From: Abelmoschus esculentus | Lineage: Eukaryota > Streptophyta > Magnoliopsida > Malvales > Malvaceae | Direction of reading: 5' to 3' | NCBI GenBank assembly: GCA_035048815.1 | Contig: JAUCBN010000043.1 | Coordinates: 9,985,001 to 10,049,000, forward strand | DNA: 64,000 nucleotides | Shown here: piece by piece, positions 20,859 through 31,150 of the stretch | How the letters are laid out: each line of letters starts with the position of its first letter | How positions within the stretch are numbered: position 1 is the first letter of the stretch | Position numbers and translations under genes: made by a program | Notes under the pieces: generated by a model | What the model saw: only the letters and a program-made list of their open reading frames with translations | What the model was told of the DNA's origin: nothing | The model's database searches: none

Positions 20859-22394
20859 TTAAAGCGACTCCGAAGAGCTGCTTGTAACAATTTTTCTCCG
20901 TGGCCTTGATGCCAAATGCTTTGTCCTTGGGGAGGGCGATGGTTGCGCCTTTGCTTGCCTCGGCGGCTGGACTCGAGTGGGTGGGGTCCTTTGCATCGGG
21001 GCTTCTACTTCTTCTCCTTCTTCGACATCTTCCATCTCTTCGGTTATCATCACGTCCGTTCCTCCTCCCATCGCAGTTGCTCCTCCGGTGTGGTGTGTGC
21101 TTGGGCCGGCAGCAGTTGAACTTTAGTGCACATATGCATCTATCTCGGCGGATAGACTGCCCATGATAATTGGCGATCTGGGTGGAGTGTTGAAAACGTC
21201 CCTTCGCTTGGATGGTCTTCTACTGATAGACGAGGCCGCGGCAGAATCTGCCGCCCTACATGGGCCGACAGCCTGGTATTGGGGCTGAGGGTCTGGATGG
21301 AAGAATGGTCGTGGTCCTCCCGGGGCTGGTGTAGTCTCGGTGTAGGGTGCAGCGGTGACGAACATGTTGCTTGGGAACTCCGGGAATTGTACGCCTTGGT
21401 CCGGGAAGGCGTGCAACATCATCTGGGCTAGAGTGCCATTGAAGTCCCGTTGGTACTCCATGTACCGTTGTTGTCGAAGATCCATTGCGGCCATTCCCTG
21501 CAGAATTTCTTGGTATGGGTCAGCTGCGGCAGAAGTGTAGGCAATACCAGGCATGTCTGCCGTGTACTGGGCCCCGGCAGTAGTATCGGCAGTGAACTAC
21601 TGCGGCGTTGCCTGGACAGGTTCTGCTTGTGTGATCTGCATGACTTTGTGGCAGAAATCCCTGATCCATCCTCGTCTTGGGGGCGTGTATTCATCGGTTT
21701 CTTCAATGGGTACACCTGCAGAAACACATAAACCCGTAATCAAGCAAGGGAAATAAAATGGTCCTCTATCTTTCTTACTACACTCGTGAATTTCCCGTAG
21801 GATGATTTCTCCAACGTTGATGGTCCTCTTGTGGATGATGGGTTGGATAAGCACCAATCTCTTGCGATCCACCGTGCTATTGTGTGATGTTGGGATGAGG
21901 CGTCTTTTGACGAAGGTGTTCCACATCTTGGCCTCCGGCTTCAAGCTTTGTCTTGTTACGGATCCTCGATGGCTACCGGTTTCCCATGGAGTGTTCTCGT
22001 AACACAGATCGTCTTTGATGAGTTCATAGTCCTCGGTAGTGATATCTTCCAAGAATTCGGCATGGATATCACTGTCTGGGGTGAGGCCGTAGAAGTTGTT
22101 GATCGTCTCGGCATCGAGCTGGACCGATCTGACGTGGCAGTGAACGAATAGGGAGTCTTTGCTGGGCCCATGAGCGTAGAACTCCCGCACGATCGTGGCG
22201 TTCGCCTAGGCAGGTTGCAAACAGAAAATTTCCCAATTCTGGTACTTAATTCTGTCATAGAGGTAGTGTTCAATGCCGTAGTTCTCTTCGTCCTCATGTA
22301 GGAAGCCTTGTTCTTCCCAAAGTTGCCTAGTGATGAAAGATCGGTTGAATCGATCTTCAACGTTGGCTGGGGTGAATCTTTTGTATGTAGCCAT
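20859..22394 (-). pseudogene. A2 ORF2: putative plant transposon protein (Transposase_32-like), three nonsense codons
   Basis: From ATG at 22392-22394 (MATYKRFTPANVEDRF) one frame extends 511 codons to TAA at 20859, interrupted only by in-frame stops at 22206, 21597 and 21123. The N-terminal about 250 residues resemble the 'putative plant transposon protein' domain: WEEQGFLHEDEENYGIEHYL, REFYAHGP, VRSVQLDAETINNFYGL and TINVGEIILREIHECSKK. Then follow a Gln/Met-rich helical part (MAAMDLRQQRYMEYQRDF), a Pro-rich part, a Glu-rich acidic stretch and a basic, Ser-rich tail. The domain is common in plant LTR elements lacking pol; its function is unknown. Codons look preserved apart from the stops. 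The assignment to this domain comes from remembered motifs and was not searched. Confidence 0.75.
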
Positions 22395-22859
22395 CAAGAT
22401 TGAGAGATGTGCGTTCTTGGAGGTTTTTCTTGAAGAGAATATGGAGATTGTAGAAGGCAGAGAGTAATTGAGAGAGAGATTGTTAAGAATACTAAAGAAA
22501 GCAAGAAAGTAAGAGTGAATAGTTCAAGAGGAAGGAGTTTCTTATATAGGCCTCGGCCTTGTGACCGTTTGGATCCACTATTCGTTTTGTAGCCGTTACT
22601 CTTTACTGCCGTTTCCTTTTCTGTCGCGGCAGGAATCTCGACAGACTAGCCGTTACACTATTCTGCTCGTTGGGACTGCTACGGCCCTGACACTGTTTTA
22701 TTGCCTCGGCAGAGTTCCTGCTGTGAACTATTTTTCCCTTATCTTTGCTTTTTATTCCTAAATAAAACACACAAAAGAAAAATACTGAAAACGAAAATAA
22801 TTAGAAAAATAAAAATAAACTATTAATCCTAATATACTATTTAAAGAAAAGGGGAAAGG
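22395..22859 (-). promoter_or_regulatory. Leader and putative promoter of A2 ORF2
   Basis: Between protease and ORF2 there is a non-coding stretch with a TATA box (see 22541), a CT-rich leader of about 110-120 bases before the ATG, and two direct copies of GTAACGGCTA (minus strand; 22590-22599 and 22647-22656) upstream of the TATA box. TGCCNNGGCA-type palindromes are at 22552, 22625 and 22703. The layout is that of an ordinary plant promoter, so ORF2 may be transcribed independently of the LTR. Confidence 0.5.
22541..22548 (-). promoter_or_regulatory. TATA box upstream of A2 ORF2
   Basis: The minus strand reads GGCCTATATAAGAAAC, with TATATAAG at 22548-22541, about 147 bases before the ORF2 ATG. 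A start site some 30 bases downstream would fall near 22510. Confidence 0.55.
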
Positions 22860-23651
22860 TTAGGTTACTGGTGGAGAGCATGCAAATGCATCTTCCAGAA
22901 TTATTTTCTCCCTTAGGCCCAATTTATGAATCGGTTGTGGGCCACTCCTTTGTGTTGTCTGTCCATCCATCTTGGGCTTGATTTTCTTGCCGAATATTCT
23001 GCCGAGCAGACTACCCAGGCAGGATATCTTATTGTCTACTGTGTGGATGGCCTTGCATTCCTCTGGATCATCATGCTTCTTTAAGTTATGGAATGCGTTG
23101 AGTTTGACTTGTTGGTCATTGACCCGCATAGTCAACTCTCCTTTTTCCACGTCAATTAATGTTCGTCTAGTTGCTAAAAAGGGTCTCCCAAGGATGATCG
23201 GTGCATTTTCATCTGCCTCACAATCAAGGACAAGAAAGTCGGCAGGAAAAATAAACTTGTCCACTCTTACCAGTATGTCCTCGATTTTGCCTTCAGGTTG
23301 CACATAAGATCTATCCGCGAGTTGGAGCATTACTGTTGTAGGCTTCGGCCTTCCAATTCCAAGCTTTTGGAAGACTGATTTAGGCATAAGGTTTATGCTT
23401 GCTCCAAGGTCGCATAGGGCCTTTCCTTCATAACTCTTTCCAATCGCACAAGGTATAGTAAAGCAACCAGGATCTTTTAACTTTGGTGGCATGCGGTTAT
23501 GCAGCATTGCCATGCATCCCTCGGTAGCAGCTACTGTCTCAAACTCACCTATTCGTTTTCTCTTGGACACCATGTCCTTTAAGAACTTGGCATAGTTCGG
23601 CATCTGTTCAATAGCTTCAACGAACGGTATGTTGATGTGGACTTGCTTCAA
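22860..23651 (-). CDS. A2 protease region (263 codons), pol truncated after it
   Basis: The frame is colinear with the first about 190 residues of the A1 pol ORF and almost identical to it: MKQVHINIPFVEAIEQM, active-site DLGAS at 81-85, and LGRPFLATRRTLIDVEKGEL. After residue 190 the two diverge into unrelated linker sequence; here it reads KISCLGSLLGRIFGKK and ends SPPVT. RT, RNase H and integrase are absent, so this is a Gag-Pro element. A one-base shift near 23690 separates it from the upstream linker. Confidence 0.85.
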   Translation of the reverse strand: MKQVHINIPFVEAIEQMPNYAKFLKDMVSKRKRIGEFETVAATEGCMAMLHNRMPPKLKDPGCFTIPCAIGKSYEGKALCDLGASINLMPKSVFQKLGIGRPKPTTVMLQLADRSYVQPEGKIEDILVRVDKFIFPADFLVLDCEADENAPIILGRPFLATRRTLIDVEKGELTMRVNDQQVKLNAFHNLKKHDDPEECKAIHTVDNKISCLGSLLGRIFGKKIKPKMDGQTTQRSGPQPIHKLGLREKIILEDAFACSPPVT

Positions 23652-24145
23652 GATGTCGAGGAACTTCTTGAATTGTTGATCCTATTTTTGCTTTTTCAAC
23701 CTTTGCGGGAAAGGTGGTGGTGGTCTCATTTCATCCAGGGTTTCTTTCGTTGAAAGTTTTATACCTGACACCACTAGAATTGTTGTTGCCTCGGCAGGCT
23801 GCTCAGGAGCTGCAGTGCTCTCTGCCAGGGCAGTGTTGTCAGCTTCCGTTTGCTCAGCCTCTTCTTTTGCTTGATCTGCTGATTGGGTTTGGCTCTCTGG
23901 GATCTTCTCCTTCAGCTGTAGACCACTCCTAGTAGTGATTGCCTTACATTGTTCATGGTTTATTACCTTAGCAACTTCAGTATTGCTAGGTAGGCCTCCT
24001 TGTGGCTAGTGTTTATGCATTGAGAAAACTGCCCAACCTGAGTTTCCAGCGTTTTTATGTCTGCTTCTTGATTTTGCAGCCGCATCTCATTCCTATTCAT
24101 GAAGGCATCCGTCCTCTTGATGAAATTACTATTTTCCGCCATGTA
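23652..24145 (-). pseudogene. A2 gag-protease linker, frame broken
   Basis: This joins the gag end (MAENSNFIKRTDAFMNRNEM) to the protease. Frames shift at about 23960-24010 and near 23690. The uninterrupted equivalent of the A2 insertion site (TTTGCGGGAAAGG) lies at 23702, the empty-site evidence for A2 in A1. Confidence 0.7.
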
Positions 24146-25471
24146 TTACTCAGTTTTCATCATAAAGGTCTTTAGCGTATTTTCCAATGAACTTACCGGT
24201 TTCTGCTGCATCTGCTGCATCTGCTGCTGCAGCATCGGCTGTTGGACTTGCTGCTGCGGCATCGGCTGCTGAAATCCCGATGGTTGGGTGATTGGGTTTA
24301 AGGCATTGTTTGGGTTACTCCATGATAGGTTCGGATGCCTCTTCCATGAGGGGTTGTATGTGTTGGACATCACATTATTGCGATTGTAGTTCCCAACATA
24401 CATACCAGTTTCTTGATTCATGCAGTCAGTGGAACTGTGGTTTCCTCCACATAAGTCACAGTATAAATCAATTACCTTGACCTCACGGGTATTGTGTTGT
24501 AACTGTAGGTTTTGCACCATCTTAGTAAGAGAGGCCAGTTGTGCTGCCACTGAACTTGATGAATCTAATTCATTTACTGTGGCTTGGCGTCTTACTCCTC
24601 CTCGCCTAGATGTAGGAAACTGAAAGTCATTCTTTGCGAGTTTGTTTAATATTTCAATAGCTTCCTCAGGTGCTTTGTCCAGGAGTGTTCCGTTTGCCGA
24701 GGCATCTAACATCATCCTTGTCGGGACATTCGTGGCATTGTAAAACATTGTCACTTGTGTCCATAAGGGAAATCCATGCAGCAGACACTTGTGCAATAGC
24801 TCTCTGTAGCGTTCCCATGCCTCGTACATTGGTTCGTCTTCAGCCTGTCGAAAAGAAGTAATTTCATTACGGATTCTATCATATAGATTAGTAGGATTAA
24901 AGCGAGTAATGAAGTCACGACAAAGTTCACTCCAAGATACAATAGATCCTGCTGGAATGCTATTTAACCAAGCTTTCGCCCTATCCCTCAGTGAATAGGG
25001 GAATAGCTTTAATCGCAAGACATCTTCATGGACTCCTTGGATTTTAAAAGAGTTGCAGATTTCCATGAAGGATTTGAGGTGCTGCCTTGCGTCTTCAGTT
25101 GCAGACCCACCAAATTGTCCAATTGTATTTAACATATTGAACATAACGGGTTTGAGTTCAAAATGGGCTACTTCAATCTCTGATGTAACGACTCCTGGGT
25201 TTAATCCGTTTAAGTCCTCTTCTAGGAAGTCCCTGACAGTGAGCTGCCGCGACCCAGGTGGCGGCGGAAGTCCTGCATTGCCGGCAGGTAAGTTTTGTCC
25301 TGCCGGGTGATCTGCCATGGCTCCTTGGATCTGTCTCCTCAACCTTTGCCTTGTTCTTTCGATCTCTGGATCTAAGTCGTACAAGGGGTTGGTTAGATTG
25401 GCCCTGGTCATACACCACGAAAAACAAAAGTAAATTAAAAATAAAAATAAACAAGAAAATAAAGAAAACAA
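24146..25471 (-). CDS. A2 Gag (441 codons)
   Basis: The frame opens at 25471, but M21 (MTRANLTNPLYDLD, 25411) is the likelier start because the first 20 residues are a hydrophobic leader-like stretch right beside the PBS. The Retrotrans_gag core spans about residues 100-250 (LKLFPYSLRDRAKAWLNSIP, FITRFNPTNLYDRIRNEI, EAWERYRELLHKC). A zinc knuckle CDLCGGNHSSTDC is at 338-350. A Gln/Pro/Met-rich stretch at 401-424 precedes a heptad-like end. It stops at TAA (24146), where the A1 copy has Ser followed by the same sequence, so it lacks about 20 or more C-terminal residues. Gag would build the particle and package RNA. Confidence 0.85.
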   Translation of the reverse strand: MFSLFSCLFLFLIYFCFSWCMTRANLTNPLYDLDPEIERTRQRLRRQIQGAMADHPAGQNLPAGNAGLPPPPGSRQLTVRDFLEEDLNGLNPGVVTSEIEVAHFELKPVMFNMLNTIGQFGGSATEDARQHLKSFMEICNSFKIQGVHEDVLRLKLFPYSLRDRAKAWLNSIPAGSIVSWSELCRDFITRFNPTNLYDRIRNEITSFRQAEDEPMYEAWERYRELLHKCLLHGFPLWTQVTMFYNATNVPTRMMLDASANGTLLDKAPEEAIEILNKLAKNDFQFPTSRRGGVRRQATVNELDSSSSVAAQLASLTKMVQNLQLQHNTREVKVIDLYCDLCGGNHSSTDCMNQETGMYVGNYNRNNVMSNTYNPSWKRHPNLSWSNPNNALNPITQPSGFQQPMPQQQVQQPMLQQQMQQMQQKPVSSLENTLKTFMMKTE

Positions 25472-25485
25472 AATTTAGTTGCCAG

Positions 25486-25503
25486 TCCCCGGCAACGGCG
25501 CCA
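25486..25503 (-). other. A2 primer-binding site (Asp tRNA type)
   Basis: The minus strand reads TGGCGCCGTTGCCGGGGA, the standard Athila-type PBS, six bases inside the LTR. Confidence 0.85.
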
Positions 25504-25509
25504 AAAACT

Positions 25510-26836
25510 TGTCGCGTGTCAAAAGTGCGCGTTCAGTGCAAGTGGACACATCGCAAGTAATAAGTGATAAGTATATTATCGAGTTATCGTCTCCTCAGGG
25601 ACCGGTATACTTAATATGTTCTCTTCGTCTCCTTGTTTTGTAGAAAGATAAAAACACAAGTGAGTTGATTTGATTTATCTAAACTAAAATAACTAAGATA
25701 ACAGTAAAAGATTGAAATAGTAGAGAGAGATGGGCTAGGATCCAGTTGCGTTGTATTGTGGAATTGATTGACTTGTCTCCGTCCAATGCAATCGTATATC
25801 ACTGCCTCGGCAGCACTGCAGTTTTACTGCCTGTGCAGCGATAACACTGTCTGCCGCGGCAATCCCTTGCTCGTGGGCGAACTTTACCAAGTTTGGCAAA
25901 GTGTCCTTGGATGACTCCGCTTATCCCTAAGTCAGAGTGTTGTTGATGACTAGTCCTTGATGATACCTCCCGGCGTGAACCAATTATACTCACCAACCAA
26001 TCTCACACTTCTTTTAGCCGCTGAAACTCTTAAACTATCCCTAGGCCGAGTTAGTATTTCGCGATTGAAACACCGTACTTATCCCTTTCGTGAATCTAAC
26101 TCTCCCGAGCTTAGATAAATGGATGATCACAATATCCTCTCTCGAGCTCAATTGTGAAACAAGGAATAACAAAGGATAAGCAAACCTTGATAATCTTTAT
26201 TGCATTGAATGAAAGACAAAGTACAATCTCCTCTCACAAATACTCTACAACCTTCACCTAACCCCTAAGAAGGTTTAGAACATGATGGAGAGGAAAGAAA
26301 CAAGAGTAGAAGTCGGCTCTCTCCCTAGGTATTTCGTGTCTTGTGCATTGGGTGGCTAGGTCTTTATATAGGCTAAACCTAGGGCAAACCTTTCCTAAGT
26401 AGAATACAACTTGGAGTAGGGAACAAGTCAAGTACATAATAATAATATATTTCCAAGTTTATATTCGGCTAAGGGGCTTTCCCGCGTGGTTTTCCTTTGG
26501 GCTTTTCCTTGAGCTAACCAGCTCCGATTCATGGGCTTCAAGTCCAGACACGTTCCTTGGATTTTTGTCTTTCCATCGCCTATAATCTTGCTTCCTGTCT
26601 TTCTACTGCTGCCTCGGCATCAGGTCCTGCCTCGGCCTTGTCTTTGCCGCGACACTGGTTCTCATGCACAGATATGAAAACGCAGTAAAACGTGCATTTT
26701 TCTGTAAATATTATCTATATGAGTATAACTTCTAAATATATAACATTGAGTGCATGCATTGGTCCGAGTGGGTGTATATTTGGTAATTAATGCCCATAAA
26801 AGGAGTAAAAAGTGATAGTGTGTTGAGCACTTATCA
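25510..26836 (-). repeat. A2 5' LTR (LTR C)
   Basis: This 1327-bp LTR ends on the plus strand GAGCACTTATCA and is followed by target duplication GCGGG. It shares its left third with LTR B. In the right two thirds it carries variants seen in LTR D (TTATACTCACC, GATTGAAACACC, CTCTCTCGAG) where LTRs A and B agree with each other. Confidence 0.95.
26364..26370 (-). promoter_or_regulatory. TATA box of A2 5' LTR
   Basis: TATATAA on the minus strand, about 470 bases from the LTR start at 26836. It is conserved in all four A1/A2 LTRs (12981, 19444, 26364, 29486), so it probably marks the U3/R promoter. Confidence 0.5.
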
Positions 26837-26841
26837 GCGGG

Positions 26842-28593
26842 AAAGGTGGTGGTGGTCTCATCTCCTCCAGGGTTTCTTTAGTTTGAAGTTTTATACCTGG
26901 CACCACTGGAGTTGTTGCTGCCTCGGCAGGTTGCTCAGGAGCTGCAGTGCTCTCTGTCGGGGCAGTGTTGTCGGCTTCAATTTGCTCGGCCTCTTCTTTT
27001 GCTTGATCCGTTGATTGAATTTAGCTCTCTGGGATCTTTTCCTTTAGCTGTAGACCACTCCTAGTAGTTATTGCTTTGCACTGTTCATGGCTCATCACCT
27101 TAGCAACTTCAGTATTGCTAGGTAGGCCTCCTTGTGGTCTAGTGTTTATGCATTGAGCAAACTGCCCATCCTGAGTTTCCAGCGTTTTTATGGTCTCTTC
27201 TTGATTTTGCAGCCTCATCAGTTCTATTCATGAAGGCATCTGTCCTCTTGATCAAATTACTATTTTCTGCCATGTATGACTCAGTTTTCATCATGAAGGC
27301 CTTTAGCGTGTTTTCCAGTGAACTTACCGATTGCTGCTGCATCTGTGGCGGCGGCATCAACTACTGGGCTTGCTGCTGCGGCATCGGTTGCTGAAATCCC
27401 GAAGGTTGGGTGATTGGGTTTAAGGCATTTTTTGGGTTGCTCCATGATAGGTTTGGATGCCTCTTCCATGAGGGGTTATATGTGTTGGACATCACATTGT
27501 TACGTTTGTAGTTCCCAACATACATACCGGTTTCTTGATTCATGTAGTCAGAGGAACTGTGGTTACCTCCACATAAGTCAAAGTAGGAATCAATTACCTT
27601 GACCTCACGGGTATTTTGTTGAAACTGTAGGTTTTGCACCATCTTGGTAAGAGAGGCCAATTGTGCTGCCACTGAACTTGATGAATCTAATTCATTTACC
27701 GTGGCTTGGCGTCTTACTCCTCCTCTCCTAGATGTAGGAAACTGGAAGTCATTCTTTGCGAGTTTATTCAGTATTTCAATAGCTTCCTTAGGTGCTTTAT
27801 CCAGGAGTATTCCGTTTGCCAAGGCATCTAACATCATCATTGTCGGGACATTCGTGGCATTGTAAAACATTGTCACTTGTGTCCATAGGGGAAATCCATG
27901 CAAAGGACACTTGTCCAATAGCTCTCTGTAGCGTTCCTATGCCTCGTACATTGGTTCGTCTTCTGCCTGTCGAAAAGAAGTAATTTCATTACGGATTCTA
28001 TCATATAGATTAGTAGGATTAAAACGAGTAATGAAATCACGACAAAGTTCACTCCAGGAACCAATAGATCCTGCTGGAATGCTATTTAACCAAGCTTTCG
28101 CCCTATCCCTCAGTGAATAGGGGAATAGCTTTAATCGCAAGACATCTTCATGGACTCCTTGGATTTTAAAAGAGTTGCAGATTTCCATGAAGGACTTGAG
28201 GTGCTGCCTTGCGTCTTCAGTTGCAGACCCACCAAATTGTCCAATTGTATTTAACATATTGAACATAACGGGTTTAAATTCAAAATGGGCTGCTTCGATC
28301 TCCGGTGTAACGACTCCTGGGTTTAATCCGTTTAAGTCCTCTTCCAGGAAGTCCCTGACAGTGAGCTGCCGCGGCCTAGGTGGCGGCGGAAGTACTCCAT
28401 TGCCGGCAGGTAAATTTTGTCCTGCCGGGTGTTCTACCATGGCTCCTTGGATCTGTCTCCTCAACCTCTGCCTTGTTCTTTCGATCTCTGTATCTAATTC
28501 GTACAAGGGGTTGGTTGGATTGGCCCTGGTCATACACCACGAAAAACAAAAGTAAAATAAAAATAAAAATAAACAAGAAAATAAAGAAAACAA
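26842..28593 (-). pseudogene. A1 gag and gag-protease linker, broken
   Basis: Closely related to the A2 gag. In-frame stops are at 27937-27939 (after EDEPMYEA, where W is expected) and 27361-27363. A frameshift near 27220 precedes the linker frame 27021-27218, which has the Athila motif KAITTRSG. One further stop is at about 27021. In this copy the MMKTE segment continues into SYMAENSN without the A2 stop. The zinc knuckle is damaged (second Cys region CDLCGGNHSSSDY lacks the last Cys). A2 interrupts it at 26841. Confidence 0.85.
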
Positions 28594-28607
28594 AATTTAG
28601 TTGTCAG

Positions 28608-28625
28608 TCCCCGACAACGGCGCCA
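28608..28625 (-). other. A1 primer-binding site
   Basis: TGGCGCCGTTGTCGGGGA on the minus strand, one change from the A2 PBS. Confidence 0.85.
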
Positions 28626-28631
28626 AAAACT

Positions 28632-29958
28632 TGTCGCGTGTCAAAAGTGCGCGTTTAGTGCAAGTGGACACATCGCAAGTAATAAGTGATAAGTATATTA
28701 TCGAGTTATCGTCTCCTCAGGGACCGGTATACTTAATATGCTTTCTTCACTTTCTTGTTCTGTAGAAAAAGTAAAGAACACAAATGAGTTGATTTGATTT
28801 ATCTAAACTAAAATAACTAAATAAAAATAACGAGTTGAAATAGTAGAGAGAGATGGTTAGGATCCAGTTGCGTCGTATTGTGGAATTGATTGACTTGTCT
28901 CTGCCCAATGCAATCGTATATCACTGTCTCGGCAGTACTGCAGTTTACTGCCTCGGCAGCTACAATACTGTCTGCCGCGGCAATCCCTTGCTCGTGGGCA
29001 GACTTTACCAAAGTTCGGCAAAGTGTCCTTGGATGACTCCGCTTATCCCTAAGTCAGAGTGCTGTTGATGACTAGTCCTTGATGATACCTCCCAGCGTGA
29101 ACCAATTATACTCACCAACCAATCTCACACTTCTTTTAGCCGCTGAAACTCTTAACCTATCCCTAGGCCGAGTTAGTATTTCGCGATTGAAACACCGTAC
29201 TTACCCCTTTCTTGAATTTAACTCTCCCGAGCTTAGATAAATGGATGATCACAATATCCTCTCTCGAGCTCAATTGTGAAACAAGGAATAACAAAGGATA
29301 AGCAAACCTTGATAATCTTTATTGCATTGAATGAAAGACAAAGTACAATCTCCTCTCACAAATACTCTACAACCTTCACCTAATCCCTAAGAAGGTTTAG
29401 AACATGATGGAGAGGAAAGAAACAAGAGCAGAAGTCGGCTCTCTCCCTAGGTATTCCGTCTATAGTACATTGGGTGGCTAGGTCCTTATATAGGCTAGAC
29501 CTAAGGCAAACCTTTCCTAAGTAGAATACAACTTGGAGTAGGGAACAAGTCAAGTACATAATTAAATATATTTCCAAGTTTATATTCGGCTAAGGGGCTT
29601 TCCCGCGTGGTCTTCCTTTGGGTTTTTCCTTGTGCTAGCCAGCTCCGATCCATGGGCTTCAAGTCCAGACACGTTCCTTGGATTTTTGTCTTTCCATCGC
29701 CTATAGTCTTGCTTCCTGTCTGTCTGCTGTTGCCTCGGCATCAGGTCCTGCCTCGGCCTTGTCCCTGCCGCGGCAATGGTTCTCCTGCATAGATATGAAA
29801 ATGCAGTAAAACGTGCCTTTTTTCTGTAAATATTATCTATATGAATATAACTTCTAAATATATCACATTCAGCACATGCATTGGTCCGAGTAGGTGTATA
29901 TTTGATGATTAATGCCCATAAAAGGAGTAAAAAGTGATAGTGTGTTGAGCACTTATCA
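28632..29958 (-). repeat. A1 5' LTR (LTR D)
   Basis: This 1327-bp LTR is followed on the right by target duplication GTATG. It shares left-third variants with LTR A (GTAGAAAAAGTAAAGAAC, CTCGGCAGCTACAATAC). A TATA box (minus strand TATATAA) is at 29486-29492. Confidence 0.95.
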
Positions 29959-29963
29959 GTATG

Positions 29964-31150
29964 CTCTAGGACTTGTTACGACTGAGAAGCAAAAGTGTGA
30001 GTATTTTCTGAAAGGACTCTAGGTGCCTATCAAGATCAATAGCCACCCATCATGAAACTGAGTACAAGATGATCACCCGACGAGCTAGAATAGCTGAACG
30101 TAACGAGAATTTGAGGATTCAACTAGAATCCCAGAGCTAAGACCGAGTTAGACATCAGTCGACGGTTTTAGTACAACATAGTCAGGGAAACCAGTCCAGG
30201 AAAAGGGGTAGAGATGAGTTTGAGCATCAAAGTTCTTCGCGGATTAGACCAGTAGTGTCCGTTGTTCCGAATGCTAATGGAGCTGGATCCACTAGTACTC
30301 ATGCCCTGCCACAGTGTTCGTTCTGCAAAAAGTGACATTCAGGAGTGTTTAGGATGAGGAGTGGAGCTTGTTTTCGCTAAGGGTCTTATTAGCATCGTCT
30401 CAGGGATTGTCCTGTTTCACCATAGTCAGTTTATGCTCTGGGTCAGTCTCAGGCTTCGATATAGACCCCTACTGGGGAGAGGTTAGGGTAGATCTTCTAC
30501 TTCGAGTATCAATGGTAGAGGCAGACCTAATCAGTTCAGAGGATCGTCCAGATCAGGGGCATCTCAATCTGGGTCGGTATATGCTACTAGGAGGCATAAG
30601 GATCGAGATGAGCCAAATGTCATCGCTGGTACATTTTCTATTCATGCTATTTCTTTTTTCGCACTACTAGATAATGGATCTACACATTCATATGTCTCTA
30701 ACTCCGTATCTGGTTACTTGGAAATTCTTGTAGAGGATGTTAGTAGCTCTATCTCAATTTATATTTCTGTAGGTAATTTTGTTGAGGTTACCAAAGTGTA
30801 TAAAAATTGTCCTCTTAAAGATCAAGGGGAAATCTTTTCAGCTAATCTGATGGAGTTACCGTTTGGGGAGTTTGATCTGATTCTCAGTATGGATTGGTTG
30901 TCAGTACACCGTGTTAATCTGGATTGTGAGCTAAAAGGGAAACTCTGAGGACTTATGATGACCTTGAGGTAACTCTTATCGGTGAACGTAGAGGATATAT
31001 GTCTAACATTGTTTCTGCTTTGAAAGTTGAAAAGATGATCAAAAAAGGGTTTGTTGCTTATCTTGCTTATATCCTTGACCCGAGGCAGTCTTATTCTAGG
31101 ATGGATAAAATTCGTGCGATTAGAGAATTTCTAGGCGTATTTTCGAAAGA
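29964..31150 (+). pseudogene. G2 gag 3' half and protease, degraded
   Basis: Gag resumes directly after the target duplication (LVTTEKQKCEYFLKGL, 29973). Zinc-knuckle remnants lie around 30308-30415 (CSFCKK... then HRLRDCPV in broken frames). The protease begins near 30650; its active site reads LLDNGSTHSYVS, with DNG in place of the usual DSG, and continues in the frame 30718-30948 (FDLILSMDWLSVHRVNLDC). Multiple stops and shifts make it non-functional. Confidence 0.8.

Larger units (their letters stand above)
18589..26836 (-). mobile_element. A2: non-autonomous Athila-type element inserted in A1
   Basis: Perfect 5-bp target duplication GCGGG (18584-18588 and 26837-26841) flanks LTRs of 1328 and 1327 bp. 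A2's own uninterrupted version of the target site is at about 23702. It encodes gag, protease and a 3' ORF2 but has no RT, RNase H or integrase. It would need Pol from a relative such as A1. Confidence 0.95.
12126..29958 (-). mobile_element. A1: Athila-type Ty3/gypsy element (minus strand) inserted in G2 gag
   Basis: Perfect 5-bp target duplication GTATG (12121-12125 and 29959-29963) flanks LTRs of 1328 bp (12126-13453) and 1327 bp (28632-29958). Orientation is minus: the Asp-tRNA-type PBS lies beside the right LTR and the polypurine tract beside the left. Gag, protease, RT, RNase H and integrase follow in order. A2 (18589-26836) interrupts it between gag and protease. Lineage assignment rests on the PBS, the gag motif KAITTRSG and the GAGTTTGGGGGTG polypurine tract, all typical of Athila relatives. 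Confidence 0.95.

Noticed and set aside
24292..25560. Plus-strand ORFs up to 126 codons opposite gag (also 27414-28658)
   Set aside because: They mirror gag codons on the other strand, appear in both gag copies and match no domain.
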